Part shown: piece after piece, positions 1 to 7,320 of the stretch
Layout: every line of letters starts with the position of its first letter
How positions within the stretch are numbered: the first letter of the stretch is position 1
DNA from: Coemansia sp. RSA 922
Taxonomy: Eukaryota > Kickxellomycota > Kickxellomycetes > Kickxellales > Kickxellaceae
Length of the DNA: 15,267 nucleotides
Assembly (NCBI GenBank): GCA_027577415.1
Contig: JANBQS010000572.1
Location: forward strand, 1 to 15,267
Direction: 5' to 3'
The notes under the pieces: generated by a model
Told to the model about the DNA's origin: nothing
The model's input: the letters and a program-made list of their open reading frames with translations, nothing else
Database searches by the model: none
Translations under genes and position numbers: made by a program

Positions 1-66
1 TAGTTGTTGCTTAGGCGCCCGTTCTACTTTACTCTCCTTGCGTGGGTTCGAACCTTGTGTCCTTTT
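1..66 (+). other. tRNA-like T-arm remnant at window edge
   Basis: Bases 44-54 read GGGTTCGAACC, the conserved T-loop/B-box of a tRNA gene, and a run of five T (63-67) follows as a Pol III terminator would. The T-stem, 42-46 against 54-58, pairs only through one G-C and four G-T wobbles. That is what a GTGGG/CCCAC stem would become after C-to-T and A-to-G changes. Bases 12-20 look a little like the D-arm end of a serine or leucine tRNA, but no anticodon stem can be folded, and the 5' end may lie outside the window. I read it as a decayed tRNA or tRNA-derived element. A chance B-box palindrome is the alternative. Confidence 0.22.
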
Positions 67-172
67 TATTATTTAAACCTATTTTATTCTATTTATGCTT
101 TTGTCCATCACACACAGTTCTTCTCTCTTTTGCTTTCACTCGAATTATTCTATTTTTTTTGTCTAATTTGAA
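60..172 (+). other. Pyrimidine-rich stretch upstream of TRAPPC2 remnant
   Basis: This stretch is dominated by T and C on the + strand, with a T8 run near 152-159 and no convincing reading frame. It sits directly before the decayed first codon of the TRAPPC2 remnant. It could therefore be the parent gene's own 5' flank carried along with the fragment, which would point to a genomic rather than a cDNA source. That reading is inference; only the composition is seen. Confidence 0.3.
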
Positions 173-331
173 ATTTCTTTCACCTACTACTTTGCTATTG
201 TCCTCACTAACGACTCACCGCTTTATGAGGCTGAATTGGGTGTACAGCGCGACGAGAGCAAATACTTGAACTAGCTTATAGTACGCGCCGCACTGGACCT
301 CGTTGACGATGCTCAGTTTATGAGCGCTCTG
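173..331 (+). pseudogene. N-terminal fragment of TRAPPC2/Trs20 (sedlin), broken
   Basis: Read from 173, the frame gives an N-terminal segment typical of TRAPPC2/Trs20, a ~140-residue TRAPP tethering-complex subunit of ER-Golgi transport. Visible blocks are YYFAIV (185-202), NDSPLYE (209-229), DESKYLN (251-271) and AALDLVDD (287-310). These match the family's order of a first beta strand, a D-x-P-hydrophobic-aromatic-E turn, then LNQ and an ALDLVDE helix. It is broken in three ways. The codon where Met is expected is ATT (173-175). The Gln of the LNQ block is TAG (272-274). Homology stops near 328 after about 50 codons. At that point the sequence changes frame and becomes Prp16, with CTG at 329-331 compatible with both parents. 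The family call is from recognition of these blocks, not from a search. Confidence 0.75.
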
Positions 332-798
332 GCCAGGAAGATATAGAGGCATGTTGCGAGACCCTGCGTGAGCGGCTTGCTGCCATTGACGAGGCAAAGC
401 CGCTCAGCGTGCTCCCCATCTACTCGCAACTGCCGGCTGACTTGCAGGCCAAGATCTTTGAGCCTGCGCCGACACGCAAGGTAGTAGTCGCTACCAATAT
501 TGCCGAGACGTCGCTGACCGTCGATGGCGTCAAGTATGTGGTCGACTGTGGCTACTACAAGCTCAAAGTGTATAACCCGCGTATTGGCATGGACTCGCTG
601 CAAATCGTGCCTATCTCGCAAGCCAACGCAAATCAGCGCTCGGGTCGCGCTGGCTGTACGGGTCCTGATATTGCTTACAGGCTGTACACGGAGCGAGCTT
701 ATACGCACGAGATGTATCCGAGCCCGATACCCGAGATCCAGCACACCAATCTCTCGTACGTAGTCATGCTGCTAAAGTTTATCGGTGCGGAGAACTTC
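328..798 (+). pseudogene. Internal fragment of DEAH helicase Prp16/DHX38, broken
   Basis: The frame from 328 encodes about 157 codons of the second RecA domain of a DEAH-box spliceosomal helicase. Landmarks are SGQEDIE (328-348), [16 protein letters not shown] (412-459), motif [11 protein letters not shown] (490-519), [15 protein letters not shown] (562-606), [14 protein letters not shown] (613-654) and RLYT near 679-690. The blocks YSQLPxDLQAKIF and NPRIGMDxLQI point to Prp16/DHX38 rather than Prp2, Prp22 or Prp43. The N-terminal RecA1 domain with the DEAH box is missing, as are the winged-helix, ratchet and OB domains after 798. The last Arg of motif VI, normally GRAGR, is Cys (TGT, 655-657), and the usual EIQRTNL reads EIQHTNL (CAC, 742-744). 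The frame runs on without homology to a stop at 829-831. There is no in-frame ATG before 409. It is a dead fragment fused to the TRAPPC2 piece. Confidence 0.87.
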
Positions 799-831
799 CC
801 AAACTATCAGGCTGTGTATTATGTTGGCTGA

Positions 832-1038
832 GTGAAAAGCCAAGTACAAAATTTTGTCAATAGTGGCTGCGGAATATAGCAACATAGTTCCAAGAGTTCT
901 TGCTTCATCTAATGCCCATATCTTCAGTCCGCACTTATACAGAGCGGTGACAACCTTATTCTTTGCTGCTATTTTACCTACTACGTATAGCTATTATTTT
1001 TTTTACATATTCATTCCTTCCGTCTAATTATCTCAAGC
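832..1038 (+). promoter_or_regulatory. Upstream region of PSO2
   Basis: These 207 bases separate the Prp16 remnant from the PSO2 start codon. They turn AT-rich and pyrimidine-rich towards the gene, with a T9 run near 997-1005 and a CT-rich tract just before the ATG, as in many fungal core promoters. No clear TATA box or known damage-response element was recognised. The promoter role is inferred from position only, and its upstream part may be foreign sequence brought in with the chimeric fragment. Confidence 0.4.
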
Positions 1039-3027
1039 ATGAAACGCGAGGCCAACGACGATTCCACGCCAGACACAGCTTCAGAAAGGCCATCAAAGAG
1101 TCCGCGAAGCGAGCCTGATACACAAGCAGAATCCGCCTGTCCAATATGCCAGACCTCGTTATCTCTTCTAACCTTGGAGCGTGCCGAGTTTCATGTAAAC
1201 GGGTGTTTAGACGTAATACAGCTTGAAAGCAAAAGGTCACGCCGCCGCAGTAAGCCCCAGACCGTCCCTCAACCAACCAGCAGACCGCCTCTGAAACCCA
1301 CCAATATAGCGGTCAAGCATGAGATAACCAGTGAGACAACCAAGCTATCCGTAGTATTCAGCAGCAGTAACACAACAGAGGATTTGTTTGCTCAAGTAGA
1401 GCAAACACCACTAGATCCAGAAGCTACAAGTACCGGAGCCTACAAATACGTCTATCCGCAGCCGCCCACCAATGTACTTGGCCAAAAACCAGCTGGTCCA
1501 TCTCGCTCTTTGCCCAAGCCATTGCCCGACTACAAGACGATGCCCGGGACGACGTTCACCGTCGATGCCTTCAAATACGGCAGCCTGGATTTCTGCACGG
1601 CTTACTTTCTCACCCACTTCCACTCGGACCACTACGGCGGGCTAACAAAAACCGGGTTCTCGGGCCACATATACTGCTCCCGCATTACTGCCAACTGCGT
1701 GACACGCAAAATCGGCGTCAGCGCCAAACAGGTTCACCCACTGCCGATGAACACCCGGTGTATAGTTCAAGATGTGTACGTGACTTTGTTGGATGCTGAG
1801 CATTGTCCAGGCGCTGCGATTATCCTGTTTGAAGTTCCAGTCGATGGAGGCAAGGTTGTGCGAATAGTGCATACGGGCGATTTTAGGGCATCTAGACGGC
1901 ATATCGACCAAATCGCTTGCGTGTTTACGACACCCCTGGTATCGCCAGTATTGCCAGAGATGCTCAGTGATAAGGACAGATGTCAGGATGCAGCCGATAA
2001 CGGCAAACCACAGATCGACTATGTGTATCTCGATACGACATATTTGGACCCGACTTACTCCTTTCCATGCCAACGCCAAGTAATTGCAGCAGTGGGAGAG
2101 GCCTGTCACAAAATCCAATCGTGTCCCGAGTTCCTACCCAGCCTTATCACCCAAGCCCGTGACTCCCAGCGGCGCCACTCACAAAAACACTCTGTTGTCG
2201 ATACGCCTACACCACAGCCAGCAAGAAAGTCCGTACAGATTACACAGTGGTTCAAGCCGCTACAGCAGTTATTCTCAGCGCCGCCAGCAAGCAAAAATAA
2301 GCGGCGAACACTGTTCGTAGTCGGTACTTACACTATCGGCAAAGAGAAGCTGTTTGTCGAGATTGCGCGCCGCCTCCAAGCAAAGATCTATATGACCCCG
2401 GAAAAACGCAAACTACTCAACTGCCTAGAGAGCCCCGGACTGACTGAATTGCTTACAGATGATATGTATGAGGCGCAAGTCCACGCCGTGTCGATGAATG
2501 TGGTCAATATGCGCGGCATGACAGAGTACTTGCAAGCAGTAAGGCAAAAATCCACCTTTACCAGCATCGTTGCCTTTAGTCCCACCGGATGGTCGCACGC
2601 CGGGTCATATTTCCCAGCTGTTCAAGCGCCGTTGGTTCAGCCTCAGGGCATTGCTGCCGCCGAGTTGGACGCGATTTATGCGAGTGGTGATATTGCTGGC
2701 CTTGTCGACGCCCTTGCTGTGTCAGCGCGTCTAAATGACGATAGTAGTGGTCGCTCGTTTGGGATTAACAGGCTTAAACCGCGCGGCTCATCAAACAGCG
2801 TCACTATATTTCCAGTCCCTTACTCGGAGCACTCGTCGTTTGCCGAGTTGGCGCGGTTTGTGTGCTCGCTAAATTGCAAGCAAGTCGTTCCCACCGTCTT
2901 TTCTACGCCAGACAAAAATCGGCAAGCTGGCGGCTGGCTGCAGCACTGGAACGATCTCAAGCAACAGTTTGAAGAACGGGCTGGCAAAGGTTTTCCTGCG
3001 TTTGGAGTTATAAATTTAATAAGTTAA
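1039..3027 (+). CDS. PSO2: Pso2/Snm1 DNA interstrand-crosslink repair 5'-exonuclease
   Basis: The 662-residue product is a nuclear metallo-beta-lactamase/beta-CASP nuclease of the Pso2/SNM1A family, which trims DNA from the 5' end past interstrand crosslinks. Residues 34-56 form a C2HC UBZ4/Rad18-type finger (C34, C37, H52, C56). A disordered linker leads to the nuclease from about 170. The zinc-binding set is complete: HFHSDH at 193-198, H255 in DAEHCPG, D281 in HTGDFR, and H598 in PYSEHSS. TTYLDP (333-338) and GTYTIGKEK (429-437) are family signatures of the beta-CASP part. Residues ~355-423 are an insert absent from the compact vertebrate SNM1A core; it holds a PCNA-box-like SVQITQWF (398-405). 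Yeast Pso2 also has an insert near here. An in-frame stop at 988-990 and A at -3 support the ATG. No intron is needed. It converges with the PH-domain gene. Confidence 0.94.
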   Translation: MKREANDDSTPDTASERPSKSPRSEPDTQAESACPICQTSLSLLTLERAEFHVNGCLDVIQLESKRSRRRSKPQTVPQPTSRPPLKPTNIAVKHEITSETTKLSVVFSSSNTTEDLFAQVEQTPLDPEATSTGAYKYVYPQPPTNVLGQKPAGPSRSLPKPLPDYKTMPGTTFTVDAFKYGSLDFCTAYFLTHFHSDHYGGLTKTGFSGHIYCSRITANCVTRKIGVSAKQVHPLPMNTRCIVQDVYVTLLDAEHCPGAAIILFEVPVDGGKVVRIVHTGDFRASRRHIDQIACVFTTPLVSPVLPEMLSDKDRCQDAADNGKPQIDYVYLDTTYLDPTYSFPCQRQVIAAVGEACHKIQSCPEFLPSLITQARDSQRRHSQKHSVVDTPTPQPARKSVQITQWFKPLQQLFSAPPASKNKRRTLFVVGTYTIGKEKLFVEIARRLQAKIYMTPEKRKLLNCLESPGLTELLTDDMYEAQVHAVSMNVVNMRGMTEYLQAVRQKSTFTSIVAFSPTGWSHAGSYFPAVQAPLVQPQGIAAAELDAIYASGDIAGLVDALAVSARLNDDSSGRSFGINRLKPRGSSNSVTIFPVPYSEHSSFAELARFVCSLNCKQVVPTVFSTPDKNRQAGGWLQHWNDLKQQFEERAGKGFPAFGVINLIS

Positions 3028-3145
3028 GCCGCTCTAAAAAGAGATATAACACATAGATAAAGTAATATGATGAAGAGAACACGCATGATAGCAAGAGCGT
3101 CGGTCGGGAGACGCTTTGGACGAAGGGTGGCAGCTCTAATGCAAG
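3028..3145. terminator. Short convergent intergenic region with both 3' ends
   Basis: Only 118 bp separate the stop codons of PSO2 (+) and the PH-domain gene (-). Both transcripts must end here or overlap. The left part is A-rich (a CTCT-AAAA-AGAG mini-palindrome, then ATAAAG-like sequence near 3056-3062), suitable for PSO2 polyadenylation. No matching signal for the minus-strand gene was obvious inside the gap, so its 3' UTR may extend into the PSO2 coding region and make antisense overlap. The role is inferred from position. Confidence 0.4.
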
Positions 3146-6076
3146 CTACTCTTCTTCGCGCACCACAAACAAATTGCCTCCACTTGCAGTTGCAGCAGTA
3201 CCAGCGGTGGTCGTCGATAGCTCGCGGCTGGCTGAGGCAAACATCTGGTCAATCAGCGCCGACGCATCTGACCTCAGCATCATGCTGTTACGCGCAGCTG
3301 AGCTGAAGAAGCCAACCATGGCACTGCGACTGCGCACAGTCTGCGGAAGAGCCGTGGGCGAGGCTGTCGGGGAATGTCCGGCAATCGGTGTGTACTCTTG
3401 CATGGCCGACATCGGCGGAGCCAAGGCATCAGCAAGCGAGGGGCGCCTTCCAGCAATAGTGGTTGGATCGACCGAGAAAGAGCGCACTTTGTTGTTGGCC
3501 GCATTGATGCCGTTGGGCGGAGCTGGGTTGTAGGACATCTGCAAGCGATGAGCGCCCCACTCGGCAATCCCGCCTGTGCCAGTATAGTCATGGACCTTTA
3601 GAGTAGCTGGCCGGGCGCCCTTGGCTCCTCCGCTCATAGAGTAAGAGTCCAGCTGCGCTGCATTGTTGGCGTCGCCAGCCTTGCTGAGCGAGTTGGTATC
3701 ATCGTCGTCTGACGGGAACAGCTCATCGTCAGGGATGCGGAACACGCCTCTGTCATCCAGCCCCAAAGACTCGCCATCGTCAGTGCCTTCGCTGTAATCG
3801 CTAGCAACAGGGTCGGATCCACGATCACTGAACTCGTCGACTTCCCATGGACACACGTCAGTCTTGTTTTTGGCCTCCTTACGTTGCTTCTTCCGCCGGC
3901 TCCGAAGGCGCTCTTCCTCTCTCCGCTCGACGTCGGGCTGAACCTGCAGCTCATTGACGGCGGCCTTTAGCTGCTTGAGCAGCGCAACCATCTCGTTGCG
4001 CATCTCTGTCTGTAGATACCACGACTGCGGCGCACTCACAGGAGCACCAGGTACTGGTAATGGAGACTGGGCGTCGGCTGATTTGAGCTGGGTGATTTCA
4101 ATGACCCAGCTACGGCCTTGGAACGAGTCGTTTACGCAGACAATGGTGCTGGAGCTGAGCCGAATAACAGAAAGCGCAGTGGCAGCAGGTGCGCTGCTCT
4201 TAAACAGGTAGAGAACGTTGCCAGCAAAAATGGCAAACCGGCGCTGCCACTGCTTGCGGCGCCAGAGCGTGGATTTGCTAGCTTCAACCGTCGAATGCAT
4301 CGTCAGCCAGAGAGCCAAGCGGCTGGCGGGAGTGATGTCGCGCACAGAGACAGCTGGAGCCGAAACGGGCACAATGACACTGCTGCGCGAAGTCGACTTT
4401 AGCGCAATAGACTGCGATATGCCAAATTCCTGGCTAAAGCTAGGCTCCCGGCGATGAGACAGGAACTGAGGCATCGGCGGTGGCGAAGATTGCTGCTGTT
4501 TGTGAGAACTGCTGGCGTGGCTAAAAGCAGACTCACTGCGCCCACTGTGCACGCTTGGGGCGGCGACCGTGGGAGAGTGCGGCGCTTGGTTGCGGTCAGA
4601 AAGCGACCCATCAACAGAGGAGCCAAACAAATTCGGGTACTGTGCAGATGTCGGCACCTCGGTGACTGCAATGCGACGACGCGACTCGGTCGACTTTCCA
4701 GAAACAACCGAGGCATGAGACGAGGACCGTGGGCGAATAAGCTCGCCGATATCACCACTCTCGTCAACCGGTGAGTGCTCAGTGACGGGCGACAAGCGAG
4801 GCGGCATATTGGCTCTCGTCTGGTGGGTGTCAAGGGGCGGCGGTGTGCTGTCTGTCGTCGATGCAAATGACTTTGCGCCTATGCTGCTTACTGAGCTTTG
4901 CCGCTTGTGTGCATTCGCTGGCAAGGGTGGCTGTGGTGGCGGCAACGCTCCTGGGATCGATGGCGTGCGTGTACTGCCGGTCTTGATAGAGCTTCCAGGT
5001 GATTCCAGCGATGTTGGCTGCAGTCTAGATATGCAGGCAGTGAGGCGTTCCATATGGCCGCTGAGGTCGGTATATGATCCTGCGCTAGCTGTAAGGGAGC
5101 CAGCAATATCACCGGACGCAACCGACGTGCGAGATCGCATGCTGTTCTTGTCATCGGCGCCAGCGCCGCCGCTGTTGGTGCTGTCTTGGCCGGCAGACAT
5201 GAGAGACATACGCTGTCTACGACGAGCGGCCTTTCCGGCAGCTAAGGCTGACGCTGCCGTTGATGCGCCGGAAGTGGCGCCCAATGCCAAGAGAGTCCCT
5301 GCGCCACTTCTCTGGGCGTGATAGACATGCGTGCGGTTCGGAACTTGGCGGCGAGCCACGATACCCGAAAGGGCCTCTTCAAGCTGTCCGAGTGCTTCGA
5401 ACGGCGGCGCCAGCGGCGAAGGCAAGTCGTAAAAGTACGCCTGCGACCGCCGAGAGCCATTGCGTGAGCGGTCAAGCGAAGTTGCTAGCCGCTGCAGCAG
5501 GGCAACAGCTTCATCTCGCGACTCTGGCCCGTCGATCACAGTGGCAGTCTGACTGAGTAGGTAATACGAGTCATCGTATGAAGGGAATGCAGGAGGAGTT
5601 TGCAGCTGGGCAGCCGGGCGCTCATTCATATCGGTATCGACGTCAGTATCGGCACCAGCTTCGCCAGGAATACCACGCTTCTCGAGTAGTAGCTGCAGCT
5701 GTGTTTGATGCTGGTCAGAGTCCCAGTCCGACGCAGGAAGCCCCGCCAGCGTCCCGGTACCGGGCTGAGTGGGGCCCTTGTCGGCGAGATTAATACCAGT
5801 GGGCGGGTACAAAAAGGTATTTCGCGGAGTGGGCATAGTGCTGAGCGAGTCGTGGCTGTCGACGGCCATCCTGCTGGAGGACTCCTGTGTCTCCACGGCA
5901 CTGACCATGCTGTTTCCGCTGCTGGTGCTCACTGGACGCGAAAAGTCCTTCTTTTTCTTCTCGGGGCTGGACAGCTTGGACGAAGCTACGGCCATGGTAG
6001 CTATGCCATTTGACTCCTTGTCGCCCAGTGTTGTGCTCGGTGCTGACATAGCGGCTGGAGCGCTGCTGACTTCCAT
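3146..6076 (-). CDS. PH-domain protein with long disordered flanks, function unknown
   Basis: A 976-residue protein I cannot assign to a named family. Residues ~584-708 look like a pleckstrin-homology domain. There is a first strand LALWLTMHS, a basic stretch WRRKQWQRRFAIF, the strand GNVLYLFKS (619-627), later strands SWVIEITQ and SWYLQTE, and a C-terminal helix MVALLKQLKAAV (696-707). The usual Trp of that helix appears to be Leu (about 699). A basic charged segment follows (~718-738, rich in R, K and E), then an acidic patch ending SDDDD (789-793). The rest is Ser/Pro/Ala-rich and probably disordered, with basic islands such as ARRRQR near 284-289. No signal peptide or membrane segment is seen. 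PH domains usually bind phosphoinositides or proteins, so a cortical or signalling adaptor is a guess. The ATG is the first in frame after an upstream TAA, and there are no introns within the frame. Confidence 0.87.
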   Translation of the reverse strand: MEVSSAPAAMSAPSTTLGDKESNGIATMAVASSKLSSPEKKKKDFSRPVSTSSGNSMVSAVETQESSSRMAVDSHDSLSTMPTPRNTFLYPPTGINLADKGPTQPGTGTLAGLPASDWDSDQHQTQLQLLLEKRGIPGEAGADTDVDTDMNERPAAQLQTPPAFPSYDDSYYLLSQTATVIDGPESRDEAVALLQRLATSLDRSRNGSRRSQAYFYDLPSPLAPPFEALGQLEEALSGIVARRQVPNRTHVYHAQRSGAGTLLALGATSGASTAASALAAGKAARRRQRMSLMSAGQDSTNSGGAGADDKNSMRSRTSVASGDIAGSLTASAGSYTDLSGHMERLTACISRLQPTSLESPGSSIKTGSTRTPSIPGALPPPQPPLPANAHKRQSSVSSIGAKSFASTTDSTPPPLDTHQTRANMPPRLSPVTEHSPVDESGDIGELIRPRSSSHASVVSGKSTESRRRIAVTEVPTSAQYPNLFGSSVDGSLSDRNQAPHSPTVAAPSVHSGRSESAFSHASSSHKQQQSSPPPMPQFLSHRREPSFSQEFGISQSIALKSTSRSSVIVPVSAPAVSVRDITPASRLALWLTMHSTVEASKSTLWRRKQWQRRFAIFAGNVLYLFKSSAPAATALSVIRLSSSTIVCVNDSFQGRSWVIEITQLKSADAQSPLPVPGAPVSAPQSWYLQTEMRNEMVALLKQLKAAVNELQVQPDVERREEERLRSRRKKQRKEAKNKTDVCPWEVDEFSDRGSDPVASDYSEGTDDGESLGLDDRGVFRIPDDELFPSDDDDTNSLSKAGDANNAAQLDSYSMSGGAKGARPATLKVHDYTGTGGIAEWGAHRLQMSYNPAPPNGINAANNKVRSFSVDPTTIAGRRPSLADALAPPMSAMQEYTPIAGHSPTASPTALPQTVRSRSAMVGFFSSAARNSMMLRSDASALIDQMFASASRELSTTTAGTAATASGGNLFVVREEE

Positions 6077-6163
6077 GCTGCTGACGGGTGCGACGACAAC
6101 GTGGACGCAGTGGACTAGGCGAGGGCGCCTGAGTTAAATAAAGAGGCGCGATACGCGGTCGCG

Positions 6164-6199
6164 CTACAGTTGAATAATAAGGAAAAGAGAAACAGGTCG
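6164..6199 (-). other. Candidate 3' splice site in PH-gene leader
   Basis: On the minus strand this reads as a long pyrimidine tract ending CAACTGTAG, with the AG at 6165-6164. A branch-like TACTGAT lies at 6216-6210 and CTGAC at 6224-6220. It lies 88 bases before the PH-gene ATG. It pairs plausibly with a donor AAG|GTAAGC whose GT is at 6884-6883, which would make a 5'-leader intron of about 720 bases. Seen: the motifs. Inferred: that they are used. Confidence 0.28.
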
Positions 6200-6343
6200 G
6201 GCCGGAAATATCAGTAACTGTCAGCGAGAGGAGAGAGGGGGCAAGAGGAAGAGGGGTGTGAGGAACTGAGAATGGCAGGCGTTCAGCGTGTAACATTGAA
6301 AAAGAGAAAAAAAAAAAAACAAGACGAGGGTTGAAGATCGGAG

Positions 6344-6405
6344 CCAATTGAGTGGAGCGGTGCCGAGAAAGAGGAGGTATAAGCAGACCGTTTGGGCTTG
6401 CCAAT
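6344..6405. promoter_or_regulatory. Pair of CCAAT pentamers upstream of PH gene
   Basis: CCAAT occurs at 6344-6348 and 6401-6405 on the + strand, about 270-330 bases upstream of the PH-gene start. The fungal HAP/NF-Y complex binds this pentamer in either orientation. The motif is short, so two copies in 2.5 kb could be chance. Regulation of the PH gene through them is a guess. Confidence 0.22.
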
Positions 6406-6884
6406 GAACACCCTCAGAGAAGCGGACAAAGAGAGCTGTGATGAATCGGCTTCTTTTTTTGATAGCGAGCAAATGGAAGGCATGCGTTTGGGGGCGAGTG
6501 AGAAAGAGTGAGTAATGCAGGATGCAAATTATCAGGATCTACGAGCAATATACCAGACACAAATGAGGAAAAAAAAATACATGGGCAGCCCAGCCTCCTT
6601 TCTCAGCCTGTGCTGCGCGCGTTGGGGAAAGGGCATGGTCGGATGGATGGAGCCAGCGAAGAGTACTTTGGCTCGTTTGCACGAGCAGAAAGGAAAAGTG
6701 TGAGTGATGCAGGGCAAGTACCGGGTTGCCGACATCCGCCTCGACACTATTCGTAATGTCGCCATTGACGATTGCAGGCCAAAAACCGGTTCCCTCCAAG
6801 AGGAGAAAAAAAAAAAGAGGGGCCACTTTACGGCCCTTTTACGCCTAGCGATTACTGTGGGCAATAGGCACAATAATGGCTTAC

Positions 6885-6982
6885 CTTCTGTGCAGCTTTT
6901 GCTAGCAATAAAGCAGCGAGGTCGCAGAGCGGTACGAGGCGGCGTGCAGCCAAGCAAAGAAAAAAGGACAAGCAGCGCCGGT
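6885..6982 (-). other. Candidate 98-base non-coding leader exon
   Basis: On the minus strand this segment is preceded by a pyrimidine-rich tract ending ACATTTTCTAG and followed by GTAAGCC, so it is bracketed by a good acceptor and a good donor. Another donor-like CAGA|GTAAGT lies upstream, with GTAAGT at 7836-7831. Together these would give a PH-gene leader of three exons with introns of roughly 850 and 720 bases. Such long introns are unusual in a genome whose coding frames have none, so confidence is low. Confidence 0.2.
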
Positions 6983-7302
6983 CTAGAAAATGTGAGCAGG
7001 CAGGCGGAGTAGTGAGATAAATAAGTAAAAATGCGGCAGATATCACGCAAGACAAGAAAGAAGGAAAATAGGCGTTAAAGTACAGGGTAGTAGCAACGAG
7101 AAGAGAAAAGGATGAAATCGCGCTTTTGCTTCCATGAAGCTGGAGAAGCCCCCGATAAGAACAAGAAAAAGGGTGTTTTCCATGGATGTCAGGCTAAATG
7201 CGCAATGGCAGCAGTATTGTCGCCGAGCCTCTTTGCGGGCTATCCTCCTCCTTTGCGCCCGTGGGCAGGATTGGCAACAACAGATCTGATGTCACAGGCA
7301 CG

Positions 7303-7320
7303 ACACATACACACACACAC
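7303..7320. repeat. Short AC microsatellite
   Basis: An imperfect run of alternating A and C, 18 bases, with one T interruption (ACACAT then ACACACACACAC). It lies in non-coding sequence. No function is inferred. Confidence 0.8.

Noticed and set aside
1..75. A complete, working tRNA gene
   Set aside because: No anticodon stem or acceptor stem can be formed within the window, and the T-stem is nearly all G-T pairs.
173..798. A natural fusion protein of TRAPPC2 and Prp16
   Set aside because: The two parts are in different frames, the first lacks a start codon and contains a stop, and no splice signals could bridge them.
812..1027. Open frame after the Prp16 remnant, with LCIMLAE and then ILSIVAA, faintly like later Prp16 blocks
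   Set aside because: The matches are only a few common hydrophobic residues, need a large deletion and an internal stop, and the rest is unlike Prp16. I cannot tell it from chance.
3174..5321. Several plus-strand frames of 80-180 codons opposite the PH gene
   Set aside because: They are antisense shadows of a GC-rich, Ser/Ala-rich coding sequence and have no independent motif.
6532..7050. 172-codon minus-strand frame with Phe runs
   Set aside because: The sequence is driven by T-runs (poly-Phe) with no recognisable motif, and it is better explained as pyrimidine-rich leader, possibly including the 6885-6982 exon.
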